The notes: generated by a model not told the origin, from the letters alone. Counted from the stretch's first letter, positions 14,301 to 22,152 are shown. The stretch: DNA of 64,000 nt from Luteococcus sp052116585 (GCF_052116585.1 NZ_JBQKKT010000003.1:1-64000), one strand, 5' to 3'. Program-made: numbers and translations.

Positions 14301-14880
14301 GGCTCGTGCCAAGGACAGAGGGCCGGTCTTCTCCTTGGTGGCCCGACATGCCACCCCGAGCGCGTGTGACTTCGCCGGTGCGCGAGGTTTGACCGTAGAG
14401 TTGCCCGCCACCTCCGGGGCGCCCGGTGTCCACGAAGAATCGGCAAACAATCCCAGCATGGACGCGTCGGGTGAGAACGAAAGATCGGCGTCGGACACGA
14501 CCCTGACGCAACCCACCACGGCGGAAGTCACCTCACCGGAAACCGTCCCCGATGGAGACGTCGACATCTGGGTCTCGCGACATGAACCGGGCTACCTGAT
14601 TGCCAGCGAACTGATCAAGAAGTGGAAGACCGATCCCGTGGCGGCTGGGCGAGCCCTGCCGAATTCGCAGCAATTCAACCGGGCGCTGGAGCGGGCGGGT
14701 CTGCTCGTGCGTGAGGACTCCACACTTCGGCCCAGCGCTCGCGGGGCGACGCTCGGCATCGCGCGCTACGAGAGTGGGTCAGGAACGAATCGTTACTTCA
14801 ACGTCATCTATTCCATGGCCGCGCAACAGGCACTCACCGCCATGCTGGTCTCGGGGGAGATGCAGTGGGAAGAAGCGTGA
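11365..14880 (+). CDS. Large SF1 (AAA_11/AAA_12, DNA2/UPF1-like) helicase
   Basis: 1171 aa; ATG 11365 follows GGTGGGAGCAAG. SF1 motifs in order: Q/motif I FPLTASQRRAV and GPPGTGKTTM (about residue 295), motif II LLIIDEAGQVD (706), III VVGDVQQLAPVW, IV EHFRCHPDIIGYC, V GTAHTLQGAERSVV (925) and VI NVAVSRAKDLFIVF (963). About 400 residues lie between motifs I and II and include two charged coiled-coil stretches. Residues 1-260 are unrecognised. The last 100 residues (KWKTDPVAAGRALPNSQQFN, SGTNRYFNVIYSMAAQQAL) look like a small winged-helix or antirepressor-like domain. GC is visibly lower than in neighbours and rare ATA codons occur, so recent transfer is likely. A nucleic-acid translocase, perhaps in defence; no nuclease domain is evident. 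Confidence 0.85.
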   Translation: MKKTTVKLSHHLRDVQERTNLVDQEFSSKTPYSRIPLGELRQGTLGPQRTAELYALRDGASGRVSTSPPASSRSDAKSLDIIISLVTLHQDGRAAALALLPATLAPDGRLTADLASGEPWIPVVRLRSPGSANREVMVGNLSALWKWRNGKGMESASKVESFTDAVDHALAMFDAVSDDDFRSLAASAEYVVDTELCHVVPGKVIKANGAILELYGHLIDGGAALEAPLYEALLCLDQKPRASADSIDDDVELLRESALRAVGSMSDAFPLTASQRRAVHAFERDGEGMATAVSGPPGTGKTTMLQAVVASLLVQHALDGKPAPLVVGTSTNNQAVTNIIDSFSSVTKDDPGILDHRWLPVALDGDAGADPLPGLAVYCPSQAKASKAREKGYLTESTNKSGVYSEYSEDAYRVAATSHFLQKTAQYCTAARLDAPHDLKAATVALRKALKTCDEQRRRLIEERARADSLIGPNDSARLRRELDQVGADLLRHRHFLDQWVARLSPPRPDGSPADPVEDEYRAEMNRQPDEPAGTLQGCGAYVQFYEERSAALGATVDRLQAELDQVVRREEEASRDYRKSSERPLRMARLLGVITQEQVEQILSAASLLELDRLLDTTLRYAQFWLAVHVYEAEWLTVIGSDDLIAPDERSRTVKRYMDRYWSQVPALVPCFVMTAFQLPKYFRLWTRSGEPSNFDLGRIDLLIIDEAGQVDTSVGAAAFALAKRALVVGDVQQLAPVWGIDPEADRELAEGHGLTRDWDEMEKRGLTASSSSSVMRAASAATRWSNGEDEAPGLFLAEHFRCHPDIIGYCNDLLYNGKLVPSRPAESWPLAGRVPAPFLFRQVPGSEDRAQGPSRINEQEANVIVEWIVHNFDFFREIYNPDGDPAEDKKIIGVVTPFAAQARLIERRLEAVGGAQLRRNVTVGTAHTLQGAERSVVLFSAVYGDNSGKASFVDNTLELMNVAVSRAKDLFIVFGGAARAKDRGPVFSLVARHATPSACDFAGARGLTVELPATSGAPGVHEESANNPSMDASGENERSASDTTLTQPTTAEVTSPETVPDGDVDIWVSRHEPGYLIASELIKKWKTDPVAAGRALPNSQQFNRALERAGLLVREDSTLRPSARGATLGIARYESGSGTNRYFNVIYSMAAQQALTAMLVSGEMQWEEA

Positions 14881-14943
14881 CGCAACCTGCGCTGTGTCCG
14901 ACGACAGTCCCAGCACGCCTGTCCAGCAGTCGCAGCGCTGGCA

Positions 14944-15924
14944 TCACGTGCCGGTGCCCGCCGTGCGGAAGTGTTCCCGGTACTCGCTGGGCGTGGTGTG
15001 CAGCAGGCGCAGGAAGACACGGCGCAGGGTCTCGTCGGAGCCGAAGCCACTGAGCCGGGCGCTCTCGGTGACCGAGCGTCCCTCCAGCAGCAACTGCTTG
15101 GCGTGGTCGAGCCGCACCTGCTCCAGCCAACGCGCCGGAGTGGTGTCGAGCTCCTGACGGAAGAGCCGGGTGAGCTGCCGGCTGCTCAATGAGGCCGCGG
15201 CAGCCATCTGCTCCACGTCGAGCGGGGCGGCGGGATCGGCCTGCACCTGCTCCATCACGGCCCGCAGCGGGGTGTGGGTGGTCACCGGGGTGCGCAGCGA
15301 GGTGGAGAACTGCGCCTGCCCGCCCGAGCGGTGCAGGAAGACCACCAGCTCGCGCGCCACCTCCCGGGCCCGGTCGGCCCCCAGGTCTGCTTCCACCATG
15401 GACAGCGCCAGGTCCACCCCGGCGGTGATCCCGGCCGAGGTCCACACCGGCCCGTCGGCGATGTGCAGCACGTCCGCCTCCACCCGCACCCGGGGGTGCA
15501 GCTGGGCCAGCTCGTCGGCCTGGCGCCAGTGCGTGGTGGCCCGGCGCCCGTCGAGCAGTCCGAGGGCTGCCAGCACGAAGGCGCCGGTGCAGACCGAGGC
15601 CACCCGCCCGGCCAGCGGTACGAAGCGGGCCACCGCCTCCAGCAACGCGGCTGGTAGCTCGTGGTGGGACAGGTGCTCGTAACCGGCCACCACCAGCACG
15701 TCGAGGGCGAAGGGCTCGTCCATCGCGCGCGTGCCCGCCAGCCGCAGGCCATTGGAGGCCGTCACCTCGCCGCCGTCGGGGGAGAGCAGCTCCACCCGGT
15801 AGCCACCGGCACGGTCGAAGACCTCGGCGGGACCGCTGACGTCCAGCAGGGTCACGCCGTCGTAGACCACGATGCCCACCCGCAGCATGTCCGAATCCGT
15901 GGGGGAAGCCGTCCGTCGAGGCAT
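14944..15924 (-). CDS. GlxA-type AraC-family regulator with DJ-1/PfpI domain
   Basis: 326 aa. Residues 10-180 form a DJ-1/PfpI-like domain (LRVGIVVYDGVTLLDVSGPA, nucleophile-elbow equivalent VASVCTGAFVLAALG). Residues 215-320 form an AraC DNA-binding domain with two HTH (MAAAASLSSRQLTRLFRQEL, VTESARLSGFGSDETLRRVF). Family members sense small ligands and act as activators or repressors. It is divergent from the CoA-transferase at 15960 with only 35 bp between start codons, so that gene is the obvious target. ATG 15924 has TAGACT 6 nt upstream and no RBS, consistent with a leaderless message. Confidence 0.88.
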   Translation of the reverse strand: MPRRTASPTDSDMLRVGIVVYDGVTLLDVSGPAEVFDRAGGYRVELLSPDGGEVTASNGLRLAGTRAMDEPFALDVLVVAGYEHLSHHELPAALLEAVARFVPLAGRVASVCTGAFVLAALGLLDGRRATTHWRQADELAQLHPRVRVEADVLHIADGPVWTSAGITAGVDLALSMVEADLGADRAREVARELVVFLHRSGGQAQFSTSLRTPVTTHTPLRAVMEQVQADPAAPLDVEQMAAAASLSSRQLTRLFRQELDTTPARWLEQVRLDHAKQLLLEGRSVTESARLSGFGSDETLRRVFLRLLHTTPSEYREHFRTAGTGT

Positions 15925-15930
15925 GGAAGG

Positions 15931-15936
15931 AGTCTA
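15931..15936 (-). promoter_or_regulatory. -10 hexamer TAGACT of a leaderless promoter
   Basis: Minus-strand hexamer 6 nt before ATG 15924. It lies within the 35-bp gap shared with the divergent CoA-transferase, so the two promoters must overlap. Confidence 0.5.
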
Positions 15937-15959
15937 GGCAGTCCTTCCAGACTTGGTGC

Positions 15960-17462
15960 ATGAACGAACGCATCAAGAACGCCGCCCTGCGCGCCAAGAT
16001 CATGTCCGCCGCCGACGCGGCCCAGTTCGTCAACCATGGCGACAAGGTCGGCATGTCCGGCTTCACCGGATCCGCCTACCCCAAGGCACTGCCGACGGCC
16101 ATCGCAGAACGCGCCCGCGCCGAGCACCAGGCCGGACGCGAGTACACCATCGACTTGTTCACCGGCGCCTCCACCGCCCCCGACTGCGACGGCGTGCTGG
16201 CCGAGGCCGATGCCCTGCGCTTCCGCGCCCCCTACCAGTCCGACCCGACGATGCGCGCCGCCATCAACGCAGGCCGCATGTCCTATGCCGACATGCACCT
16301 GTCGCACTCCGCCCAGCAGGTGGAGGAGGGCTTCTTCGGGGCGCTCGACGTCGCCATCGTCGAGGCCAGCCAGATCGACGCCGACGGCAACCTGGTGCCC
16401 TCCTCGGGCGTCGGCAACAATGTCGAGTACCTCAACGCCGCCAGCCGGATCATCGTCGAGGTGAACTCCTGGCAGTCCATCGAGCTCGACGGCATGGCCG
16501 ACATCTGGCAGATGCCCGCTCTCCCGAACCGCGTCGCCATCCCGATCAACAACCCGGGCGACCGGATCGGCACCACCTACATCCCGATCGACGCCGCCAA
16601 GGTGGTGGCCGTCGTCGAGACCGACGCCCCGGACCGCAATGCCCCCTTCAAGCCGATCGACGACGTCTCCCGCCAGATCGCCGGCAACTTCCTCGACTTC
16701 CTGGAGGGCGAGGTCCGCGCGGGCCGCCTCACCTACGACGGCTACATCATGCAGTCCGGCGTCGGCAATGTGCCCAATGCCGTGATGGCGGGCCTGCTGG
16801 ACAGCAAGTTCGAGCAGATCCAGGCCTACACCGAGGTGATCCAGGACGGCATGGTGGACCTGATCGACGCGGGCAAGATGACCGTCGCGTCGGCCACCAG
16901 CTTCTCGCTCTCACCCGAGTACGCCAACAAGATGAATGCCGAGGCCGCCCGCTACCGCGAGCACATCATCACTCGTCCGTTGCAGGTCTCGAACCATCCC
17001 GAGGTGATCCGACGGGTGGGACTGATCGCCACCAACGGCATGATCGAGGCAGACCTGTACGGCCATGTGAACTCCACCTGCGTGGCCGGTTCGCGGATCA
17101 TGAACGGCATCGGTGGCTCGGGTGACTTCACCCGCAACGGTTACATCTCCTCGTTCATCTCCCCGTCGGTGGCCAAGGATGGCGCCATCTCCGCGATCGT
17201 GCCCTTCGCGAGCCACATCGACCACACCGAGCACGACGTCATGGTGGTCATCACCGAGCACGGCTACGCCGACCTGCGCGGGCTGGCGCCGACCGAGCGC
17301 GCCGAGCGGATGATCGCCATCGCCCACCCGGACTACCGACCGCTGCTGGAGGAGTACGTCGCCCGGGCCACGAGCAAGGGTGCAGCCCACACGCCGCACG
17401 ATCTCTCGGTGGCCTTCGACTTCCATAACCGACTCGCCACCACCGGCACCATGCAGGCCTGA
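15960..17462 (+). CDS. Acetyl-CoA hydrolase/succinyl-CoA:acetate (propionate) CoA-transferase
   Basis: 500 aa, full length for class I CoA-transferases of the AarC/Cat1 type. Landmarks: GMSGFTGSAYPKALPTAIAE near the start, the catalytic-glutamate segment IQAYTEVIQDGMVDLIDAG, the CoA-loop motif MNGIGGSGDFTRNGYISSF and the conserved HYG/HGYADLRGL stretch near the end. In propionic-acid bacteria such enzymes move CoA from succinyl-CoA to propionate or acetate in the Wood-Werkman cycle; the exact acid cannot be read from sequence. Probably controlled by the divergent GlxA-like regulator. Confidence 0.9.
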   Translation: MNERIKNAALRAKIMSAADAAQFVNHGDKVGMSGFTGSAYPKALPTAIAERARAEHQAGREYTIDLFTGASTAPDCDGVLAEADALRFRAPYQSDPTMRAAINAGRMSYADMHLSHSAQQVEEGFFGALDVAIVEASQIDADGNLVPSSGVGNNVEYLNAASRIIVEVNSWQSIELDGMADIWQMPALPNRVAIPINNPGDRIGTTYIPIDAAKVVAVVETDAPDRNAPFKPIDDVSRQIAGNFLDFLEGEVRAGRLTYDGYIMQSGVGNVPNAVMAGLLDSKFEQIQAYTEVIQDGMVDLIDAGKMTVASATSFSLSPEYANKMNAEAARYREHIITRPLQVSNHPEVIRRVGLIATNGMIEADLYGHVNSTCVAGSRIMNGIGGSGDFTRNGYISSFISPSVAKDGAISAIVPFASHIDHTEHDVMVVITEHGYADLRGLAPTERAERMIAIAHPDYRPLLEEYVARATSKGAAHTPHDLSVAFDFHNRLATTGTMQA

Positions 17463-17494
17463 TCCCACCGACGAGAGACGACAGGAGACAACGG

Positions 17495-17833
17495 ATGACC
17501 GAGACCATTGCCGGAATCCGGATTCCCGACAGCACCATGGCCCGTGAGGCCACCCAGCTGGTGCGCGACGTCGTATCCGACGTGGTCTACGACCAATGCC
17601 GACGGGTCTTCCTGTTCGGCTCATTGCGGGGCGAGCAGGAGGGTTTGGCCTTCGACCCGGAGCTGCTCTACGTCGGGGCGATGTTCCACGACCTGGGGCT
17701 CACCGAGAAGTTCCGCACCACCCACCAGCGCTTCGAGGTGGACGCTGCGGATGAGGCCCGACGTTTCCTCCTGTCACAGGGCATCAACCAGCAGGAGACC
17801 GAGACCGTGTGGGCGGCCATCGCGCTCCGCTGA
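17495..17833 (+). pseudogene. HD-domain hydrolase, C-terminally truncated
   Basis: 112 codons after a good RBS (ACAGGAGACAACGG). The frame follows cyanamide-hydratase-like HD proteins (FLFGSLRGEQEGLAFDPELL, YVGAMFHDLGLTEKFRTTHQ, FEVDAADEARRFLLSQGI) up to VWAAIAL, then R and a stop. Family members are about 200 aa and continue with a histidine-containing segment, so nearly half is lost, including later metal ligands. The HD pair is present, but a working metal centre is unlikely. Possibly co-transcribed with the CoA-transferase (32-bp gap). Confidence 0.75.
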
Positions 17834-17931
17834 GTACTCCGCACGTCGTCCGTGACGGGGCACGTGGTGCAGCGCGTGCGGATGGAAGCTGGACGTGCCC
17901 AGTGGTTGGGGCCGGGTGCTGCCCGCGGAGC

Positions 17932-18663
17932 TCAACCGCGCTGGTCGCGTAGTTCCCGTGCAGCCTCCACCAGACCGGGACGGTCGTCGGTGACGGTGGC
18001 CAGCAGCAGGGCGCCGTCCACCTCGGGGGCGCTCGCCCGGCGCAGCACCTCGGCGGCATGGGCCGAGAAGTCCTTGCCCTGACGGCGCTCCACGGTGCCG
18101 TAGCGGGAGCCGTCGGCGAAGGCCACCAGCACCTCGGCAGCATGCGAGCGCACCGCCGCGTCCTCGCTGTCCAGCGACTGGGCGAGCGCGTCGATGGCGG
18201 GGGCCCCGTACTGCAGCAGCGCCCGGGTGAGTCCGTGGCGGCGCTCGGCCTCGCCGGAGCCCAGGTGGGCGAGCAACACGGGCAGGCCCTCCTCGGCGGC
18301 GATCCGACCGAGCGCCCACCAGGCCTTGGCCGCGACGACGGAGTCCTCGTCGGCCGCGTGGGGCAGGATCGCGCTCACGGTCCCGGGGTCGCCGATCTTG
18401 CTCAGCGCGTGAAGCAGGGGTTCGCGGGGCAGTCCGCGCCTCTCCAGCGCCGTGACGAGGGCGGGCGTAGCCTCTGCCGGGCGCGCGACGACTGCCCAGA
18501 TGAGGGTCTCCCGCACGAAGTCGTCGGGCTCGATGGCCATCGCCGCCACCAGCGCAGGCATGACAGGTGAGGTGTCCACGGTGCCCAGGGCCACGGCTGC
18601 GCGTTGGCGCAGGCTGGCGTCGTCGGAGGCGAGGGCGTCCATCAAGTGGCTGAGCGGGGTCAC
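17932..18663 (-). CDS. HEAT-repeat protein (copy 2)
   Basis: About 243 aa and clearly paralogous to 10512-11243. The stretches PDDFVRETLIWAVVARP, LHALSKIGDP, VVAAKAWWALGRIA, HGLTRALLQYG and EVDGALLLATVTDDRPGLV are the same in both. GTG 18663 is the start because TACCCT lies 6 nt upstream; the frame is open further but lacks a better start. The two copies, in direct orientation, bracket the helicase, GlxA-like regulator, CoA-transferase and HD remnant. A scaffold role is inferred from the repeat fold; nothing catalytic is seen. Confidence 0.8.
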   Translation of the reverse strand: MTPLSHLMDALASDDASLRQRAAVALGTVDTSPVMPALVAAMAIEPDDFVRETLIWAVVARPAEATPALVTALERRGLPREPLLHALSKIGDPGTVSAILPHAADEDSVVAAKAWWALGRIAAEEGLPVLLAHLGSGEAERRHGLTRALLQYGAPAIDALAQSLDSEDAAVRSHAAEVLVAFADGSRYGTVERRQGKDFSAHAAEVLRRASAPEVDGALLLATVTDDRPGLVEAARELRDQRG

Positions 18664-18669
18664 GGGCCA

Positions 18670-18675
18670 AGGGTA
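18670..18675 (-). promoter_or_regulatory. -10 hexamer TACCCT of a leaderless promoter
   Basis: Minus-strand hexamer 6 nt upstream of GTG 18663; no Shine-Dalgarno. Confidence 0.5.
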
Positions 18676-18829
18676 CGCGGCGGCCTCAAGGACCTCCGTG
18701 CTTGGCGGGGTCAAGCGCCCCCGGCTCCCCGTCGTCGCCGGCCTCCCACCCTGGGGGTGGTGTCTCCTGCGGATCCGCCCAGTAGTCTCGGGATGACCGT
18801 CCCTCCGGGCCGACGCTGAGGAGACCGAC

Positions 18830-19432
18830 ATGAAGCAGAACCGTGCCGTGGTGGTGATCGCGATCATCCTGGCCCTCCTGATGGGCATCCTCCTGGGCCG
18901 TTCGGACCTGCGCCTGCCCTCCATCCTGGGCGAGGAGCGTTCCACCCGGAACACCCAGGTGGTGGAGGCCGTGCAGACGGAGGAGGAAGTGGTGCTGGTC
19001 AGTCTGGGCGTCCAAGGAATCGCCTCCGACGAGGTGCAGCGCAGCATCCGTGGCATCGAGATTCCCGGCACCGAACGGATCCAGTTCGTGCAGTACTCCT
19101 ATCGCGCCAAGCTCGGACTGGACGGCAGTCAGGTGCGCATCGAGCAGACCGGCGACAAGGCCTACCGGATCACCCTGCCGGACTTCGAGTTCATCGGACA
19201 CGACGAGGCGAAGTTCCAGACCGCGGTGGAGAAGAACGGCGTGCTGAGTTGGGGGACTCCCCAGATCGACACCGCCAAGGTGGTCGAGAACATCCTCAGC
19301 GACGAGGCCAAGGATGAACAGGTGGTGGAGCATCGCGACCTGCTGCGCGAACAGGCCGAGGACTTCTACACCGGCATCGTCACGGCCATCGAGCCCGACG
19401 CCGAGATCACCTACCGGCACGGGAGCATCTGA
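18830..19432 (+). CDS. Membrane-anchored protein, DUF4230-like
   Basis: 200 aa. One N-terminal transmembrane segment (VVVIAIILALLMGILLG) is followed by an extracytoplasmic alpha/beta domain (IQFVQYSYRAKLGLDGSQVR, KAYRITLPDFEFIGHDEAKF). The order of membrane anchor, an asserted ligand-like RAKLGLDG strand pair and an ITLP motif is like DUF4230, which has no known function. AGGAGACCGAC precedes the ATG, and a -10-like TAGTCT at 18782-18787 gives a leader of about 40 nt. Assignment to DUF4230 is tentative. Confidence 0.6.
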   Translation: MKQNRAVVVIAIILALLMGILLGRSDLRLPSILGEERSTRNTQVVEAVQTEEEVVLVSLGVQGIASDEVQRSIRGIEIPGTERIQFVQYSYRAKLGLDGSQVRIEQTGDKAYRITLPDFEFIGHDEAKFQTAVEKNGVLSWGTPQIDTAKVVENILSDEAKDEQVVEHRDLLREQAEDFYTGIVTAIEPDAEITYRHGSI

Positions 19433-19483
19433 GTCTGTGAACCCGGCCCGTCGTTGGCCCGCGGCACATGGCAGGGTGGGCCC

Positions 19484-19876
19484 ATGGATGCACAGTTGGA
19501 AGGCAGGATCCCCATGGCGGCAGTCGGTGGTGCCGTCCTGTTCGCCTGGTATGCGATGCCCGACGTGGTGCGCTCCCGAACTGCCCGGGGGGTGCTGAAG
19601 TCAGGCCTTCTGGCGGGTGCCGGCGTGCTGGGGGCTCGGCTCACCGAGGGCATCGAGGAGGAGAAGGAGATGCCACAGCTCGGCAAGCTCTCGCCGGCCG
19701 TGGTGGCCGGTGGTCTGGCCCTGTTGGGAGGCTCGACCTGGCTCACCGTCGTGATCGAGAAGAAGATCTTCGCCCGGGGTGAGCGGCGCCGATCCGCGGG
19801 CGTGACCGCGGCCCACAGCCGGATGGCCGTGGGCTTGGCAGCCCTGGGAGCTGCAGCTGCTCTCCTGCCCGACTGA
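19484..19876 (+). CDS. Small multi-pass membrane protein, unknown function
   Basis: 130 aa with three or four hydrophobic segments (MAAVGGAVLFAWYAMPDVV, GLLAGAGVLGARLTEG, LSPAVVAGGLALLGGSTWL, AVGLAALGAAAALLPD) and a charged cytoplasmic loop (EKKIFARGERRRSAGV). ATG 19484 is preceded by GGGTGGGCCC. No family recognised. It converges on the metal ATPase gene with 21 bp between stops. Confidence 0.6.
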   Translation: MDAQLEGRIPMAAVGGAVLFAWYAMPDVVRSRTARGVLKSGLLAGAGVLGARLTEGIEEEKEMPQLGKLSPAVVAGGLALLGGSTWLTVVIEKKIFARGERRRSAGVTAAHSRMAVGLAALGAAAALLPD

Positions 19877-19897
19877 ACCGCCGAGCGGCAGCGTTGG

Positions 19898-21778
19898 TCA
19901 GGTACGGCGACGCAGCAGTCTCATCGCGTTGAAGATGACCACCAGCACCGACGCCTCGTGGACCAGCATGCCCAGGCTCATCGTCACGCCGCCGGCGAAG
20001 ACACCAGCCAGCAGGGCCGCCACCGTGACCAGGGCGATCACGATGTTCTGGCGCATCACCCGCAGCGTCGAGCGGGCCAGCCCCAGGGCGTCGGCCACCC
20101 GGTCGATCCGGTCGGCCATCAGCGCGATGTCGGCGGTCTCCACGGCGAGCCCGCTGCCCGCGGCACCCATCGCGATACCCGTGTCCGCACTGGCCAGGGC
20201 GGGGGCGTCGTTCACCCCGTCGCCAACCATGGCCACCCGGTGGCCGTCGCGCTGCAGCCCGGTGATGATCTCCAGCTTCTGCTCCGGCAGTAGTCCGGCG
20301 TGCACCTCGTCGATCCCGGCCTGATGGGCCACCGCGGCCGCCACCGACTGACGGTCGCCAGTGAGCATCAGCACCCGCTCGACGCCGATCCGGTGCAGGT
20401 CCTCGACCACCTGGGCTGCCTCGGGGCGCAGCGTGTCGGCCACCGCCACCACGCCGATCAGTTCACCGTCGCGGGCCACTGCCATTGCCGTGCGGCCCTG
20501 CGCGCCCAGGTCGTCGATCACCCGCTGGGCTCCGGATCCGTCGCGGCCGGGGAAGGCCTGCTCCACCAGCTCGGGCTTGCCGACGGCGATGGTGCTGCCG
20601 TCGATCGTCGCCACGATGCCGTGGCCGACGACGGGGCGGAAGTCGCCGTTGGGGCTGGCAGGCAGCAGTCCTTCGTCGCGGGCCGCCTCGACGATCGGTC
20701 GGGCCAGCGGGTGCTCACTGCCGGACTCGGCCATCGCGGCGAGCCGCAGGACCTCCGGGCGAGTCATCCCGTCGGCCAAGGGGATGACGTCGGTGAGCTC
20801 GGGCAGGCCGCGGGTCAGGGTGCCCGTCTTGTCCAGCGCCACGACGTCGACGGTGGCGGCCCGCTCCAGGTGCTCGCCGCCCTTGATCAGGATTCCGTCG
20901 CGTGCTCCGCGGCCCACCCCGGCCACGATGGCGACGGGGATGGAGATCACCAGGGCACCGGGGCAGCCGATCACCAGCAGCGTCAGGGCCAATTCCACAT
21001 TGCGCGTCACCAGCCCCGTGACCAGGGCCATCAGCACGATGCCGGGCGTGTACCAGCGGGAGAAGCGTTCCATGAAGGTCTGGGTGCGAGCCTTCGCATC
21101 CTGGGCATCCTCGACGCGGCGGATGATGCGCGCCAGGGTGGTCTCGGCGCCGATCGAGGTTGCGGTGACGCGCAGGTGGCCGCCGGTCAGGACGGTGCCG
21201 GCATAGACCTCGCCATCGGCGGACTTCTCGACGGGAATCGATTCGCCGGTGATGCTCGCCTCGTTGACGGCGGCCGAACCACTGGTCACGCGGCCGTCCA
21301 CGGGGATGATGCCGCCACTCTTGACGATGACGGTCTCGCCGTCACGCACATGGTGTGCGGGCACCTCCACCTCGACGCCGTCGCGCACCACCAGGGCCAT
21401 GTCCGGTGCCGACTCCACCAGGTCCGAGAGGGCCGATCGGGTTCGGTTGAGGGTCATTGCCTCGAGGGCTCCGCCGATGGCGAAGAGTGTCGTGACGGCG
21501 GCGGCCTCCCAGAAGTTGCGCACCAGGATCGCACCGACAGCGGCGATCGTGACCAGCAGGTCGATGCCGATGACGCGGTTGGTGAGGGCGCGCACGGCGT
21601 TGAGGGCGATGCGGTGGCCGGCGACCACGGCGGCGGTGAGCATCAGGGCGTCGGCGATGCCGTCCCGGCCGGCCCAGCCCGCCGCCCAGGAGGCGATCAC
21701 CAGGGCGGCGGCCAGGGCGGGAATGGTCCACGGTGACCGTCGCAGGCGGCTGCCCGTCGTGGGCTGGGCCGGGGTCAT
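19898..21778 (-). CDS. Heavy-metal-translocating P1B-type ATPase
   Basis: 626 aa starting at ATG 21778 (RBS AAAGGAG). All P-type landmarks are present: actuator GSAAVNEASITGESIPVEKS, phosphorylation DKTGT near residue 315, the HP dipeptide in ESGSEHPLARP and hinge MVGDGVNDAPAL. The transmembrane metal motif reads VIGCPGALVIS: the second position of the usual CPC/CPH is glycine, so metal choice is uncertain. There is no N-terminal metal-binding domain; it is encoded separately just upstream (21811-22038), probably in the same operon. It pumps a transition metal such as Zn, Cd, Co or Cu out of the cell. Expression is probably driven by the FNR-like boxes at 22111-22152. Confidence 0.9.
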   Translation of the reverse strand: MTPAQPTTGSRLRRSPWTIPALAAALVIASWAAGWAGRDGIADALMLTAAVVAGHRIALNAVRALTNRVIGIDLLVTIAAVGAILVRNFWEAAAVTTLFAIGGALEAMTLNRTRSALSDLVESAPDMALVVRDGVEVEVPAHHVRDGETVIVKSGGIIPVDGRVTSGSAAVNEASITGESIPVEKSADGEVYAGTVLTGGHLRVTATSIGAETTLARIIRRVEDAQDAKARTQTFMERFSRWYTPGIVLMALVTGLVTRNVELALTLLVIGCPGALVISIPVAIVAGVGRGARDGILIKGGEHLERAATVDVVALDKTGTLTRGLPELTDVIPLADGMTRPEVLRLAAMAESGSEHPLARPIVEAARDEGLLPASPNGDFRPVVGHGIVATIDGSTIAVGKPELVEQAFPGRDGSGAQRVIDDLGAQGRTAMAVARDGELIGVVAVADTLRPEAAQVVEDLHRIGVERVLMLTGDRQSVAAAVAHQAGIDEVHAGLLPEQKLEIITGLQRDGHRVAMVGDGVNDAPALASADTGIAMGAAGSGLAVETADIALMADRIDRVADALGLARSTLRVMRQNIVIALVTVAALLAGVFAGGVTMSLGMLVHEASVLVVIFNAMRLLRRRT

Positions 21779-21810
21779 GGGAACTCCTTTCCGATCGATT
21801 GGGGTGATGG

Positions 21811-22038
21811 TCAGAAGGCGGAGGGGCTGGACTCGTAGCCCGCCTTGCGGACTGCGGCCACCAGGTCCTCGGGCGTGACGCTGGGCTCGTGGTCCACCTC
21901 GATGCGGGAGCTGGCGAACTTCACCTCGACGGCGTTGACGCCGGGCATCCGCTGCACCTGCTTCTCGATCTTGCTGACGCAGGAGGGGCAGGAGAATCCC
22001 TGGGCGCGAAGGGTCGTGTGCTGGGTGGTCTCGGTCAT
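21811..22038 (-). CDS. Heavy-metal-associated (HMA) domain protein, metallochaperone
   Basis: 75 aa. Metal-binding motif GFSCPSCVSKIE (cysteines 17 and 20) followed by the ferredoxin-like pattern VQRMPGVNAVEVKFASSRIE and VAAVRKAGYESS. The usual GMTCxxC is replaced by GFSCPSC. It ends 32 bp before the ATPase start and probably hands metal to it, replacing the ATPase's missing N-terminal domain. RBS AAAGGAAGAACG. Confidence 0.88.
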   Translation of the reverse strand: MTETTQHTTLRAQGFSCPSCVSKIEKQVQRMPGVNAVEVKFASSRIEVDHEPSVTPEDLVAAVRKAGYESSPSAF

Positions 22039-22083
22039 CGTTCTTCCTTTCCTCTGGTTGGCGGCCTGTCCGCCGATGACTCC

Positions 22084-22089
22084 AAGCTA
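22084..22089 (-). promoter_or_regulatory. -10 element TAGCTT for the HMA-ATPase operon
   Basis: Minus-strand TAGCTT with a start point expected near 22077. The centre of the nearer FNR-like box (22118.5) is then about 41.5 bp upstream, the spacing of class II FNR-activated promoters. Confidence 0.45.
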
Positions 22090-22110
22090 GGAAGGATTCA
22101 CGTCGGAGAC

Positions 22111-22127
22111 CTTGACGAAGATCAAGG
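22111..22127. promoter_or_regulatory. FNR/CRP-like operator 1 (CTTGACGAAGATCAAGG)
   Basis: Contains TTGAC-GAAG-ATCAA, close to the FNR consensus TTGAT-N4-ATCAA. It lies between the divergent HMA gene and the Crp/Fnr-family gene. An identical 17-bp copy lies 25 bp away. Confidence 0.75.
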
Positions 22128-22135
22128 TTCGTGGG

Positions 22136-22152
22136 CTTGACGAAGATCAAGG
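22136..22152. promoter_or_regulatory. FNR/CRP-like operator 2 (identical copy)
   Basis: Exact 17-bp repeat of operator 1. It ends 32 bp before the regulator's ATG at 22185, close enough to overlap that gene's promoter, which suggests autoregulation. Confidence 0.75.
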
